Positions 1 through 10,188 of a DNA stretch of 64,000 nt are shown piece after piece. The notes under the pieces are model-generated. The model made no database searches. It was not told where the DNA came from and worked only from the letters and a program-made list of their open reading frames with translations. The stretch lies in NCBI RefSeq assembly GCF_030264275.1, contig NZ_CP127165.1, positions 360,001-424,000 on the forward strand, read 5' to 3'. Source of the DNA: Marivivens sp. LCG002. GTDB lineage: Bacteria > Pseudomonadota > Alphaproteobacteria > Rhodobacterales > Rhodobacteraceae. Both the position numbers and the translations under genes were made by a program. The first letter of the stretch is position 1, and each line of letters begins with the position of its first letter.

Positions 1-1667
<1,667 letters not shown>

Positions 1668-1728
1668 GATCCAGTAAAAGCAACGCTGCAAATCAAAAGC
1701 CATACACCAACAATGTGTACATGACTTG

Positions 1729-1882
1729 GAATTCTTGGTTCTTTCTCGGTCTGGTGGCTATAGCACGAGCAAAACACCCGATCCCTTTCCGAACTCGGCC
1801 GTTAAGTGCCGTCGCGCTGATGGTACTGCGTCTTAAGACGTGGGAGAGTAAGTCACCGCCAGACCTAGTAAGAACCAAAATT
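1729..1882 (+). other. Pre-5S processing stem flanking the 5S gene
   Basis: The bases just before the 5S gene (1729-1743, GAATTCTTGGTTCTT) pair almost perfectly with those just after it (1869-1882, AAGAACCAA then AATTC), with one bulged base. This would bring the two ends of 5S together in the primary transcript, as expected for an RNase III/RNase E type maturation stem. The pairing is seen in the sequence; the processing role is inferred. Confidence 0.7.
1750..1866 (+). rRNA. rrf: 5S ribosomal RNA
   Basis: A complete 5S rRNA of about 117 nt lies 80 nt downstream of 23S. It shows the closing helix GGTCTGGTGG / CCGCCAGACC, the conserved CCGATCCCTTTCCGAACTCG segment and the loop E/helix IV segment TGGTACTGC. 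Ends are set by the closing helix and may be off by one or two bases. Confidence 0.95.
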
Positions 1883-1952
1883 CTCTCTAAACGATAGCAA
1901 ATCCCATCACATAACCCAGATGGGAAACAACTTAGCGCCAAGCTAAAAATGG
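1867..1952 (+). other. 5S-tRNA spacer
   Basis: This 86-nt spacer carries two small hairpins: TCCCATC/GATGGGA (1902-1908 with 1919-1925) and TTAGC/GCTAA just before the tRNA. Neither is followed by a T-tract, so they look like processing structures within the rRNA transcript rather than terminators. Confidence 0.45.
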
Positions 1953-2029
<77 letters not shown>

Positions 2030-2087
2030 ATCCTTAAGGCAATAGTAATTTAAAGCATGCTTGCCTCTCATAAAGGCAACTGGCCTG

Positions 2088-2117
2088 TTGACTTACTTTC
2101 TCGCTTACTAATATGCT
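2088..2117 (+). promoter_or_regulatory. Candidate sigma-70 promoter for the uronate/pectin genes
   Basis: TTGACT (2088-2093) and TATGCT (2112-2117) are separated by 18 bp and lie 43 bp before the uxaC start. The 2030-2087 stretch before it holds only a weak hairpin TTGCCT/AGGCAA (2061-2079) without a T-tract, so readthrough from the rRNA operon cannot be excluded. Confidence 0.45.
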
Positions 2118-2159
2118 AGACTGGCACTTTAAGGCCAACTCTAGCGAGCGAGATGAATT

Positions 2160-3566
2160 ATGGCTCTTTTGGACGACGACAGGCTCTTTCCCATTGATCC
2201 GAGTGCCCGTTCGCTTGCGCGCGACCTCTATGCGCAGGTGCGTAATCTTCCCATCTTGAGCCCGCATGGCCATACCGACCCCCGTTGGTTCGCCGAGAAT
2301 GAGGCCTTTCCCGACCCCGCACAGCTTTTTGTCGTGCCTGACCACTATGTTTTTCGGATGCTGCATTCCCAAGGTGTTCCGCTCGAGGCACTTGGCGTTC
2401 CGCGCGCCGATGGTGGAGCGACAGAACAGGATACCCGCAAGATTTGGCGCCTCTTTGCGCAGAATTTTCACCTGTTTCGGGGCACACCGTCCAGACTTTG
2501 GATCGAACATTCCTTTCAGGACGTGTTCGGGATCGAAACACGTCTCTCTGCCGAAACTGCGGATGAGATCTACGATCAGATAGCTGAAAAACTCATTCGA
2601 CCAGAATTTCGGCCGCGCGCTCTGTTCGAGCGGTTCGACATCGAAGCGATTTCGACCACGGAGAGTGCGCTTGATGATCTTCGATGGCATCGGATGATCC
2701 GTGAAAGCGGGTGGCAGGGCCGCGTTATCACCGCATATCGCCCTGATGCTGTTGTCGATCCGGAGTTTGACGGTTTCGCGGAAAATGTTGCCCGCCTTGG
2801 CGAGTTGACGGGGGAAGATACCACGACATGGACCGGGTATCTGGCTGCACATCGTGCGCGTAGGGCGTTTTTCAAATCCTTTGGTGCCACGTCGACCGAC
2901 CATGGTCATGCCACAGCGCGGACCGAGGACCTTGCTCAGGACGTTGCGGCACGGTTGTTCGACAAGGCACTCCGCGGCAAGTGCTCGGGCGAAGAGGCGG
3001 ATATGTTCAGGGGCCATATGCTTACCGAAATGGCCCGTATGAGCCTTGATGACGGGCTCGTTCTCCAGATCCATCCGGGCTCATCGCGTAACCACTCTTC
3101 GACTGTCCATAGTCAGTTCGGTCGGGACAAAGGATATGACATCCCGACACGGACCGACTACGTCAATGCGCTGCGACCTCTCTTGAGCGCGGTTGGAGAG
3201 CGCTCCGATCTGACAGTGATCGTGTTCACGCTGGACGAGACTTCTTATGCCCGCGAACTTGCGCCCCTTGCAGGCGTTTATCCTGCTTTGCGGCTTGGTC
3301 CCCCTTGGTGGTTCCACGACAGTTATGAAGGCATGATGCGCTTTCGCGAGCAAGCTACCGAGACGGCAGGTTTCTATAACACAGTCGGATTCAATGATGA
3401 CACCCGTGCTTTTTGCTCCATCCCCGCGCGCCATGATGTGGCGCGGCGGGTTGATTGTTCTTTCCTTGCCAATCTTGTGATGACGGGGCGGCTCCGAGAG
3501 GACGAGGCGCACGAGCTTGCTTACGATCTGACCTATCGACTTGCCAAAGAGGCTTATCGTCTTTGA
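2160..3566 (+). CDS. uxaC: Uronate (glucuronate/galacturonate) isomerase UxaC
   Basis: This 468-residue protein is full length for UxaC, the cytoplasmic isomerase that turns D-glucuronate into fructuronate and D-galacturonate into tagaturonate. The N-terminal metal-site motif SPHGHTDP (about residues 38-45) is diagnostic, and the family is an amidohydrolase-fold TIM barrel. The start at 2160 follows a purine-rich GAGCGAGA; an upstream in-frame ATG is absent. It leads a three-gene pectin cluster with a GH105 hydrolase and a pectinesterase. The next pathway enzyme present in the window, mannonate dehydratase, is about 37 kb away, and no oxidoreductase (UxuB/UxaB) is seen. Confidence 0.93.
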   Translation: MALLDDDRLFPIDPSARSLARDLYAQVRNLPILSPHGHTDPRWFAENEAFPDPAQLFVVPDHYVFRMLHSQGVPLEALGVPRADGGATEQDTRKIWRLFAQNFHLFRGTPSRLWIEHSFQDVFGIETRLSAETADEIYDQIAEKLIRPEFRPRALFERFDIEAISTTESALDDLRWHRMIRESGWQGRVITAYRPDAVVDPEFDGFAENVARLGELTGEDTTTWTGYLAAHRARRAFFKSFGATSTDHGHATARTEDLAQDVAARLFDKALRGKCSGEEADMFRGHMLTEMARMSLDDGLVLQIHPGSSRNHSSTVHSQFGRDKGYDIPTRTDYVNALRPLLSAVGERSDLTVIVFTLDETSYARELAPLAGVYPALRLGPPWWFHDSYEGMMRFREQATETAGFYNTVGFNDDTRAFCSIPARHDVARRVDCSFLANLVMTGRLREDEAHELAYDLTYRLAKEAYRL

Positions 3567-3589
3567 ATTTCCTGCAGATTAGGGAAAAA

Positions 3590-4639
3590 ATGAAAGATTT
3601 TATCGCGCATTACGTGCAGCACCACCAACCCTATAAAGGCGGCGCGTGGTGCTATGAGGACGGCTGTATTTATCGTGGGCTGGAGCTTTTGCATATCGAA
3701 ACGGGCGATCCGCTGTGGCTTGACCATTTACAGCGGCTTGTTGATGCACAGGTTGGCCCGACGGGAACGCTCAAGGGATACGTGCTTTCGGATTACAATA
3801 TCGACAATGTTCTGTCAGGGCGCGCTCTGCTTTATCTCTACGACAAGACGGGCGCCGCGAAATACAAAGCCGCCGCGGATTTGCTGGCACGGCAGCTCAA
3901 GTCACATCCTCGAACCAACTCGGGCGTTTTCTGGCACAAGCTTCGGTATCCATGGCAAATCTGGCTCGACGGTCTTTATATGGGCCAACCGTTCAGGATC
4001 GCCTATGCGAAGCTGATCGGAGACGAGGCGGCCGTCGCAGACTCGCTCCGCCAGATCAATGTTGCGCTCGATGCGCTATTCGATGTGCAAACGGGGCTTT
4101 ACAAACACGCCTTTGATGAAGCGAGAGAGCAGCCTTGGGCTGATCCGATTACTGGCCAGAACCAGGACTTCTGGGCGCGCGCCATTGGCTGGCTTGCGAT
4201 GGCTCTCGTTGATGTCGCAGAGCTCACGGGCGAGGACTTTCTACCGCTGCGCGCACGCACGGTCGCACTCCTTGAAACGCTCAAGGCTTTGCGCACCTCT
4301 GACGGGCTTTGGTTGCAGGTGATCAACCGCCCCGATCTTGCCGACAATTACCAAGAAATGTCGGCGTCGGCGATGTTTACCTATGCGCTTTTGCGGGGCG
4401 AAAGGCTTGGCCTATGCAAAGCGCCTGAAGGACTTGCGCAGGTTTTGACCGAACTGGCGCTCAGACCGAAAAAAAACGGATACGAGATGATCGAGATTTG
4501 CCATGTTGCGGGGCTTGGGTGGTACGAAGATCGCTTTCGCGATGGAAGCGCAGCCTATTACCTGAGCGAAAAGCGGGTGAGCGATGATACCAAAGGCGTT
4601 GGCCCACTGATGATGGTTGCCGCACTGTCCGGTGTCTGA
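3590..4639 (+). CDS. Glycoside hydrolase family 105 (unsaturated rhamnogalacturonyl hydrolase-like)
   Basis: A 349-residue (alpha/alpha)6-barrel hydrolase of the GH88/GH105 type, which hydrates the 4,5-unsaturated uronic acid at the end of pectin lyase products. The segment WQIWLDGLYMGQPF (around residues 122-135) carries the conserved Asp (D127) that acts in YteR/RhiN-like enzymes. The start ATG at 3590 has AGGG just upstream; a longer frame reaching back into uxaC exists but lacks a ribosome site. No signal peptide is seen, so it should act on imported oligosaccharides in the cytoplasm. It overlaps the next gene by one base (TGATG), suggesting translational coupling. Exact substrate (rhamnogalacturonyl versus other) is not decided. 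Confidence 0.82.
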   Translation: MKDFIAHYVQHHQPYKGGAWCYEDGCIYRGLELLHIETGDPLWLDHLQRLVDAQVGPTGTLKGYVLSDYNIDNVLSGRALLYLYDKTGAAKYKAAADLLARQLKSHPRTNSGVFWHKLRYPWQIWLDGLYMGQPFRIAYAKLIGDEAAVADSLRQINVALDALFDVQTGLYKHAFDEAREQPWADPITGQNQDFWARAIGWLAMALVDVAELTGEDFLPLRARTVALLETLKALRTSDGLWLQVINRPDLADNYQEMSASAMFTYALLRGERLGLCKAPEGLAQVLTELALRPKKNGYEMIEICHVAGLGWYEDRFRDGSAAYYLSEKRVSDDTKGVGPLMMVAALSGV

Positions 4640-5955
4640 TGCGTCCCGTCCTGACACCAGAGCAAGCACAGTTCTTCCGACGGGACGAGGTGCTGCGCTA
4701 TACAGGAAAGGCGGGGGCGGATCGGCTTGACCCATGGTTCCCGCGCATCGGCGCGGCAAAGTCTCTCGCGCCCGATTTTGTCGTAGGACCCGAGAGCGAC
4801 TTCCCCACAATTCAGGACGCGCTCAATCATATCGTCGATCTTCGTCATCCTCACCGACGTTTGGTCATCGGCGTGAAACCAGGACGCTACGAGGGGCTGG
4901 TCTATGTGCCTCGGGGTGTTGGAGCGCTGACCATCATCGGGTTGGGCACTGATCGTGAAGAAGTGCTCATTCATGAAAACATCGACGCCGAGATGACGGG
5001 TCGCGAATATCGCACGCGGTTTTCGCCACAGTTTGAGCAAGCACCAAAGGCCGTGCGCGAGATTTTTGAGCGGATCGGTGCGCGGGGTTTCATCACAACG
5101 GCGAATGCCTCGGTGATGAGAGTTGAGGCCGATGATTTTGAACTCATTAACCTGACGGTTCGCAACACGTATAATTGTGACCGAGATCAGGACGGCGCTT
5201 CGGACAAAAACGCGTTCGGCCAATTTGCCAAGGGCCAGCATCAAGCGGTCGCATTGCTCAGCGCAGGCGCGGATCGGTTTTTGGTCAAGTCCGTTCGGCT
5301 CAGGAGCTTTCAGGACACCTTGTATCTTCAGTCTCCGCAAAAAGGATGGACGGTTCGCAGTTGCCTGGTCGACTGCGATATCGAAGGGGATGTCGATTTC
5401 ATATTCGGTCAATCTACAGCCTGGTTCGAAGGTTGCACGATCCGCTCTTTGGGGTCGCGCGCGCCCCAATCATGGGTCACAGCGCCAAGCACGGATATTC
5501 GCACCCGTTATGGCTTTGTCTTCGACACCTGCGAGTTTTGCCACGACGGGTCCGAAAGGGCGCTTCACGCCCAAATGAGTCTTGGGCGGCAGTGGTTCGA
5601 AGGGGTGCGGGCGACGCCCTATCCCGGCTCGACGATCGAGGGGTATCGCTGTGATCTTGGGCCGTTGTCGTCCTATGACGCTCCGTTCGGCAAGATCAGC
5701 AAGACCACGCTCGAATCTGTGGGCAAATGCGTTATCCAGAACTCACGGATCGGACGGCATATCAACACGGATCAGCCTTGGGATCATTGGGGTGGCAACA
5801 GCTGGCATCCCCGTTATCGCCCCGCTCAATACATCGCCCGAGATATGTTCCAGCATCTTGCGCCATGGCTGAAGGGGCAGGGGCTAAGCTATCAAGATAT
5901 TGATCCTGATATGATTTTTCTTGCTGAATATAATAATGTCTCCTCTGATTTCTGA
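4639..5955 (+). CDS. Pectinesterase (CE8), apparently cytoplasmic
   Basis: This 438-residue protein has the right-handed beta-helix pectin methylesterase signatures: QAVAL (Q202), QDTL (Q225-D226) and GDVDFIFGQS (D253), giving the usual Gln and two catalytic Asp residues. It removes methyl groups from methylated galacturonate. Most bacterial family members are secreted or lipoproteins, but the N-terminus here (MRPVLTPEQAQFF) has no hydrophobic signal segment. Together with the equally signal-less GH105 neighbour this suggests intracellular processing of short methylated oligogalacturonides. It is the third gene of the uxaC operon. The N-terminal 45 residues are not typical of the core domain. 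Confidence 0.88.
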   Translation: MRPVLTPEQAQFFRRDEVLRYTGKAGADRLDPWFPRIGAAKSLAPDFVVGPESDFPTIQDALNHIVDLRHPHRRLVIGVKPGRYEGLVYVPRGVGALTIIGLGTDREEVLIHENIDAEMTGREYRTRFSPQFEQAPKAVREIFERIGARGFITTANASVMRVEADDFELINLTVRNTYNCDRDQDGASDKNAFGQFAKGQHQAVALLSAGADRFLVKSVRLRSFQDTLYLQSPQKGWTVRSCLVDCDIEGDVDFIFGQSTAWFEGCTIRSLGSRAPQSWVTAPSTDIRTRYGFVFDTCEFCHDGSERALHAQMSLGRQWFEGVRATPYPGSTIEGYRCDLGPLSSYDAPFGKISKTTLESVGKCVIQNSRIGRHINTDQPWDHWGGNSWHPRYRPAQYIARDMFQHLAPWLKGQGLSYQDIDPDMIFLAEYNNVSSDF

Positions 5956-5957
5956 AA

Positions 5958-5996
5958 GTGTTACTGTTTTGAGAAAAATTTTAAAATATGTAACAC
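5958..5996. promoter_or_regulatory. Inverted repeat upstream of paaA
   Basis: GTGTTAC (5958-5964) and GTAACAC (5990-5996) form a perfect 7-bp inverted repeat with a 25-bp A/T-rich middle. Its centre is about 85 bp before paaA and just upstream of the best promoter candidate. It is not GC-rich enough for a terminator of the pectinesterase gene and may be a regulator site for the paa operon; the protein is unknown. Confidence 0.4.
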
Positions 5997-6001
5997 AATA
6001 A

Positions 6002-6030
6002 TTGAGCGGAAACGCATTTTGGTGTAAAAC
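6002..6030 (+). promoter_or_regulatory. Tentative promoter of paaABCDE
   Basis: TTGAGC (6002-6007) and TAAAAC (6025-6030) are 17 bp apart and sit 31 bp before the paaA start. A good ribosome site GGGGAGG follows. No copy of the CCGA-N4-TCGG operator found before paaZ is present here. Confidence 0.35.
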
Positions 6031-6060
6031 CTCTCCAGACATTGTTTCGGGGAGGAACGA

Positions 6061-7047
6061 ATGTACGCACAAATGATCAAGTCAGAAGGTGGAAAAGATC
6101 CCTCGGAAATGACGCCCGACGAGGTTCATTTTCAGGCACGTATCGACGCGGGCGAAAAAATCGAGCCCAAGGATTGGATGCCCGAGGGGTATCGCAAAAC
6201 CCTGATCCGTCAGATCGGTCAACACGCACATTCCGAAATCGTCGGTCAGCTGCCCGAGGGAAACTGGATCACTCGCGCCCCGACCCTTGAACGTAAAGCG
6301 ATCCTTCTCGCCAAAGTTCAGGACGAAGCAGGGCATGGCCTTTATCTCTATTGCGCCGCCGAGACCCTTGGCGTGAGCCGTGATGACCTGACCGAACAGC
6401 TCCTTTCGGGACGGATGAAGTATTCGTCGATCTTCAATTACCCGACCCTGACATGGGCGGACGTTGGGGCCGTGGGCTGGCTTGTCGATGGCGCCGCGAT
6501 CATGAACCAGGTGCCGCTCCAGCGGACCTCCTATGGCCCCTATAGCCGCGCTATGATCCGCATTTGCAAGGAAGAGTCCTTCCACCAGCGCCAAGGCTTC
6601 GACATCATGATGAAGATGGCGCAGGGCACACCCGAGCAAAAGCGGATGGCTCAGGACGCATTGAACCGCTTCTGGTATCCCTCGCTGATGATGTTTGGCC
6701 CTTCGGATGCCGAGTCCGTGCACTCGGCCCAGAACATGGCGTGGAAGATCAAGATCAACACCAATGACGAGTTGCGCCAGAAGTTCGTGGATCAAACCGT
6801 GCCGCAAGCCGAATACCTTGGCCTGACCGTTCCTGATCCCGACCTCAAATGGAATGAAGAACGCGGTCACTATGACTTTAGCGAGCCCGATTGGACCGAA
6901 TTCTTCGACGTTCTCAACGGGAATGGCCCCTGCAACAACGAACGCATGGAAGCCCGCCAAGAGGCTTGGGCCGACGGTCAGTGGGTCCGTGATGGTTTGA
7001 TGGCCCATGCCGCCAAGAAACGCGCCCGCAAAATGGCTGCGGAATAG
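6061..7047 (+). CDS. paaA: Phenylacetyl-CoA 1,2-epoxidase subunit PaaA
   Basis: The 328-residue catalytic alpha subunit of the multicomponent ring epoxidase, which converts phenylacetyl-CoA to ring-1,2-epoxyphenylacetyl-CoA. It has the ferritin-like di-iron fold with iron ligands visible in QDEAGHGLY (around residues 89-97, E and H) and EESFHQRQ (around 172-179). The start at 6061 follows GGGGAGGAAC. It is first in an operon of five genes in the order A-B-C-D-E with very short or overlapping junctions, so subunits should be made together. Confidence 0.96.
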   Translation: MYAQMIKSEGGKDPSEMTPDEVHFQARIDAGEKIEPKDWMPEGYRKTLIRQIGQHAHSEIVGQLPEGNWITRAPTLERKAILLAKVQDEAGHGLYLYCAAETLGVSRDDLTEQLLSGRMKYSSIFNYPTLTWADVGAVGWLVDGAAIMNQVPLQRTSYGPYSRAMIRICKEESFHQRQGFDIMMKMAQGTPEQKRMAQDALNRFWYPSLMMFGPSDAESVHSAQNMAWKIKINTNDELRQKFVDQTVPQAEYLGLTVPDPDLKWNEERGHYDFSEPDWTEFFDVLNGNGPCNNERMEARQEAWADGQWVRDGLMAHAAKKRARKMAAE

Positions 7048-7056
7048 GAGTTACCG

Positions 7057-7341
7057 ATGAGCAATGAATGGCCCCTTTGGGAAGTCTTTATCCGCGGCCA
7101 GCATGGTTTGAGCCACCGTCACGTCGGCTCGCTCCACGCCCCTGACGCCGAGATGGCGATCAAGAATGCGCGCGATGTTTATACCCGCCGCAACGAAGGC
7201 GTGTCGATTTGGGTTGTTGAGGCCGCGAATATCGCGGCGTCCTCTCCGACGGAAAAAGGCCCGCTCTATGACCCGTCACGGAGCAAAGTCTATCGCCACC
7301 CCACCTTTTTCGACATTCCCGATGAAGTAGGGGCGATGTGA
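7057..7341 (+). CDS. paaB: Phenylacetyl-CoA epoxidase subunit PaaB
   Basis: A 94-residue protein of the expected size for PaaB, the small subunit needed for a working epoxidase complex. The typical beginning WPLWEVFIRGQHGLSHRHVG and SLHAPDAEMA segments are clear. It follows paaA by 9 nt with GGAG before the start, and its TGA overlaps the paaC ATG by one base. Confidence 0.95.
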   Translation: MSNEWPLWEVFIRGQHGLSHRHVGSLHAPDAEMAIKNARDVYTRRNEGVSIWVVEAANIAASSPTEKGPLYDPSRSKVYRHPTFFDIPDEVGAM

Positions 7342-8093
7342 TGTCGGCGTTTCTTGAATTCCTTCTTCGGATGGGTGACAACACCTTGGTTCTGGGACAC
7401 CGCGTCTCGGAGTGGTGCGGCCACGCCCCGATCCTCGAAGAGGACATCGCGCTCGCCAACACTGCGCTGGACCTTATCGGCCAAACGCAAATGTGGCTCG
7501 GCCTTGCTGCCGAAGTCGAGGGCAAGGGCCGCACAGCTGATGATCTGGCCTATCGCCGCGATGTGATCGACTTTCGCAACTGCCTTTTGACCGAGCTGCC
7601 CAACCGCGACTTCGGCCATACCCTCATGCGCCAGTTCCTTTTCGATACGTGGCACAAGCTGATGCTGACCCGCCTGTGCGACAGCTCGGATGAGCGGGTG
7701 GCCGCCATCGCGATGAAGGCCCTCAAAGAGGTGAGCTATCATCTGGAGCGTTCTGCCGATACGGTGATCGGCCTTGGCGACGGCACGGAGGAAAGCCATG
7801 CGAAAATGCAGGCCGCTCTCAACCGTCTTTGGCCCTATGTCGGTGAAATGTTCGAAGCCGATCGTGTCGATGATCTGAATGCCCAAGAGGGCGTCACCGT
7901 AAACCCGAGCGAGCTCCGCGCGGACTACGACCGGATCGTTTCCGAAGTCATGGCTGAAGCCACTTTGCGAATCCCCGATAGCCGCTTTGCGCATCGTGGT
8001 GGCCGCGATGGGTCGCGTCATACGGAACACCTCGGGCATATGCTGGCCGTGATGCAGTTCCTGCCGCGCGCCTATCCGGATGCACGTTGGTAA
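7341..8093 (+). CDS. paaC: Phenylacetyl-CoA epoxidase structural subunit PaaC
   Basis: The 250-residue ferritin-like beta subunit that pairs with PaaA but carries no working di-iron site. Landmarks are LRMGDNTLVLGHRVSEWCGH (about residues 9-28) and the KEVSYHLERSADTV helix. The ATG at 7341 overlaps the paaB stop (TGATG); a GTG one codon upstream is possible but less likely. Confidence 0.95.
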   Translation: MSAFLEFLLRMGDNTLVLGHRVSEWCGHAPILEEDIALANTALDLIGQTQMWLGLAAEVEGKGRTADDLAYRRDVIDFRNCLLTELPNRDFGHTLMRQFLFDTWHKLMLTRLCDSSDERVAAIAMKALKEVSYHLERSADTVIGLGDGTEESHAKMQAALNRLWPYVGEMFEADRVDDLNAQEGVTVNPSELRADYDRIVSEVMAEATLRIPDSRFAHRGGRDGSRHTEHLGHMLAVMQFLPRAYPDARW

Positions 8094-8545
8094 TGTCCGG
8101 GCTTGAACAGGTCTGGGCGCGTCTGCGCGAGGTTCCCGATCCTGAAATCCCCGTGATTTCTCTGGTCGATCTCGGGGTCATCCGTGACGTCGAACAGCGC
8201 GGCGCGGAAACTTGGGTCGTCGTCTCGCCCACCTATTCGGGATGTCCCGCGACCGCTGTGATCGAGAGCGATATTCGCAAGCACCTCTCCGAGCACGGGC
8301 TTGACGTCAAGATCGAGCGTCGCATTGCCCCGCCTTGGACCACCGACTGGATCACGGATGAAGGGCGCGCCGCGCTCAAGGCTTATGGCATCGCGCCTCC
8401 TTCCACCGCCAAGGGACCCGCGGAATGCCCCCACTGCGGCGGTCACGATCTCGAACGGGTGAGCCAGTTCGGCTCCACTCCTTGCAAGGCGCTTTGGCGG
8501 TGTAACGACTGCAAAGAGCCTTTCGATTATTTCAAATGTATCTAG
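8093..8545 (+). CDS. paaD: PaaD, maturation factor of the epoxidase (DUF59/MIP18-type)
   Basis: A 150-residue protein with an N-terminal MIP18/SufT-like domain (VPDPEIPVISLVDLG, then YSGCPAT) and a C-terminal Zn-ribbon with CPHC (near residue 110) and CNDC plus a final Cys. PaaD is thought to help Fe-S cluster or di-iron assembly for the PaaABCE complex. The ATG at 8093 shares one base with the paaC stop TAA; an upstream TTG is unnecessary. Confidence 0.93.
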   Translation: MSGLEQVWARLREVPDPEIPVISLVDLGVIRDVEQRGAETWVVVSPTYSGCPATAVIESDIRKHLSEHGLDVKIERRIAPPWTTDWITDEGRAALKAYGIAPPSTAKGPAECPHCGGHDLERVSQFGSTPCKALWRCNDCKEPFDYFKCI

Positions 8546-8554
8546 GGAGCCTTC

Positions 8555-9619
8555 ATGTCGCGCTTCTATCCGCTCAAAGTCACTGACGTTCAAAACACCA
8601 TTCGCGACGCGATTGTGGTGACGCTCGATGCCCCCAAAGACGCGTTCGAGTTTATCCCCGGACAATACCTCACATTCCGCACGACCATAGAGGGCGTCGA
8701 AGTGCGCCGTTCCTATTCGATCTGTGCAGGGCGGTCCGAAGGCAAGCTTCAGGTCGGGATCAAACGGGTTGCGGGCGGCGCGTTTTCGTCATGGGCCAAC
8801 GACAACCTCAAGCCCGGCGATATGATCGAAGCCATGCCGCCGATGGGGAACTTTCATGTTCCCTTGGGCGGGCCAGAGCGCAAGAATTACCTTGGTTTTG
8901 CGGGCGGCTCGGGGATCACGCCCGTTCTTTCGATCCTCAAAACGGTTCTCGAAGATGAACCGAGCAGCCATTTTACTTTGATCTATGCCAATCGCGCAGT
9001 GAACACGATCATGTTCCGCGAAGAGTTGGAGGATCTCAAGAACCGCTATCTTGGCCGCTTTACGGTGATCCATGTGCTTGAAACCGAAGCGCAGGACATC
9101 GATCTTTTCACGGGGCGCGTGGATGCGGACAAGTGCAAACAGCTCTTTGCGTCATGGGTGAACCTTTCCCATATCCGCACCGCTTTCATCTGCGGTCCCG
9201 AGCCGATGATGCTTACCATCGCCGAGAGCCTCAAGGACCATGGGCTCAGCGAAGAGCAGATCAAATTCGAACTCTTTGCAAGCAGCCAGCCCGGGCGTCT
9301 GCCCCAGCGCGTGGCCGAGGCTGCTGAAAAGGGGGATGCCACCTATGCGCTGTCGGTGACGATAGACGGGACAACCCGTTCGGTTGAGGCCAGTCGTGGC
9401 ACCTCTGTGCTCGATGCGGCGCTTGGGGCAAATCTTGATGCGCCCTATGCCTGCAAAGGCGGCGTCTGTTCGACCTGCAAATGCCGCGTGATCGAAGGCG
9501 AGGTCGAGATGCTCACGAACCACGCGCTTGAGGATTACGAGGTGGAAAAGGGTTTTGTGCTTTCGTGCCAGTCCTATCCGCTCACCGACAAGGTCGTTGT
9601 GACCTATGACGAGCACTAA
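8555..9619 (+). CDS. paaE: Phenylacetyl-CoA epoxidase reductase PaaE
   Basis: This 354-residue reductase passes electrons from NADPH to PaaA. In order it has an FAD-binding FNR domain (RRSYSICAG), a nucleotide-binding domain (GGSGITPVLSILK) and a C-terminal plant-type 2Fe-2S domain with CKGGVCSTCKC plus a last Cys in LSCQSY. It ends the paaABCDE operon. Its TAA stop overlaps the stop of the reverse regulator gene by four bases, with no room for a terminator between them. Confidence 0.95.
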   Translation: MSRFYPLKVTDVQNTIRDAIVVTLDAPKDAFEFIPGQYLTFRTTIEGVEVRRSYSICAGRSEGKLQVGIKRVAGGAFSSWANDNLKPGDMIEAMPPMGNFHVPLGGPERKNYLGFAGGSGITPVLSILKTVLEDEPSSHFTLIYANRAVNTIMFREELEDLKNRYLGRFTVIHVLETEAQDIDLFTGRVDADKCKQLFASWVNLSHIRTAFICGPEPMMLTIAESLKDHGLSEEQIKFELFASSQPGRLPQRVAEAAEKGDATYALSVTIDGTTRSVEASRGTSVLDAALGANLDAPYACKGGVCSTCKCRVIEGEVEMLTNHALEDYEVEKGFVLSCQSYPLTDKVVVTYDEH

Positions 9620-10188
9620 AGACGGGGGATGCCGCCGAGCACCAGCTTGGTGACCGTCGCGGCATAGGCATCGCGGGCGTTGTCATCGGCGCCTGCGTTC
9701 CACATGTAGAACCAATTCAGCATCCCGAAAATCGACATGGCGACCACATAGCTGTCGGCGACATCAAAGGCATCGAGCCTGTCGCGCACAAATCGGATAA
9801 TGTCTTTCTGATAGGCCTTGAGCGGAAGCTGCCGCTCCAAGGGCAAAGAGCCGAGATCGTTGATCTGGACCTTGTGCATGTCATCCTCACCGCGATAGGC
9901 GCGTAGGATCGTCCTGATCGTTACCTCGAGAGCGACTTCAGGATCATCGGGGAGCGTTAACGAGCACACCGTTTCCTTCAGCTCCGAAAGATACTGATCC
10001 AGCATCGCAAAGAGCAGATCCTCTTTGTTTTTGTAGTAATGATAGATGTTCGCTTTGGACACGCCTGCCATCGCCGCGATGCCCGCCATGCCCGCCCCTG
10101 AATATCCTTCCGAGGCGAAAACATGTGCTGCCGCCTTCATGAGAAGGCGGCGTTTGATTTCATAGTCTTCGGCAATAGGGCGCGCCAT
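9616..10188 (-). CDS. paaR: TetR-family regulator of phenylacetate genes (PaaR-like)
   Basis: A 190-residue TetR repressor: N-terminal helix-turn-helix with GMAGIAAMAGVSKANIYHYY (about residues 30-49) and a helical ligand domain. It is the last gene of the reverse operon paaG-paaI-paaK-paaR, sharing an ATGA overlap with paaK, so it is probably made with the genes it controls and likely senses phenylacetyl-CoA. The operator candidate CCGAACGATCGG in the paaG/paaZ intergenic region fits TetR-type sites. The start MARPIAEDY at 10188 is chosen over a long upstream extension that runs through paaK in another frame. Confidence 0.85.
   Translation of the reverse strand: MARPIAEDYEIKRRLLMKAAAHVFASEGYSGAGMAGIAAMAGVSKANIYHYYKNKEDLLFAMLDQYLSELKETVCSLTLPDDPEVALEVTIRTILRAYRGEDDMHKVQINDLGSLPLERQLPLKAYQKDIIRFVRDRLDAFDVADSYVVAMSIFGMLNWFYMWNAGADDNARDAYAATVTKLVLGGIPRL

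Noticed and set aside
2061-2079. Hairpin after tRNA-fMet as terminator of the rRNA operon
   Set aside because: A 6-bp stem without a T-tract; it does not meet the usual terminator pattern.
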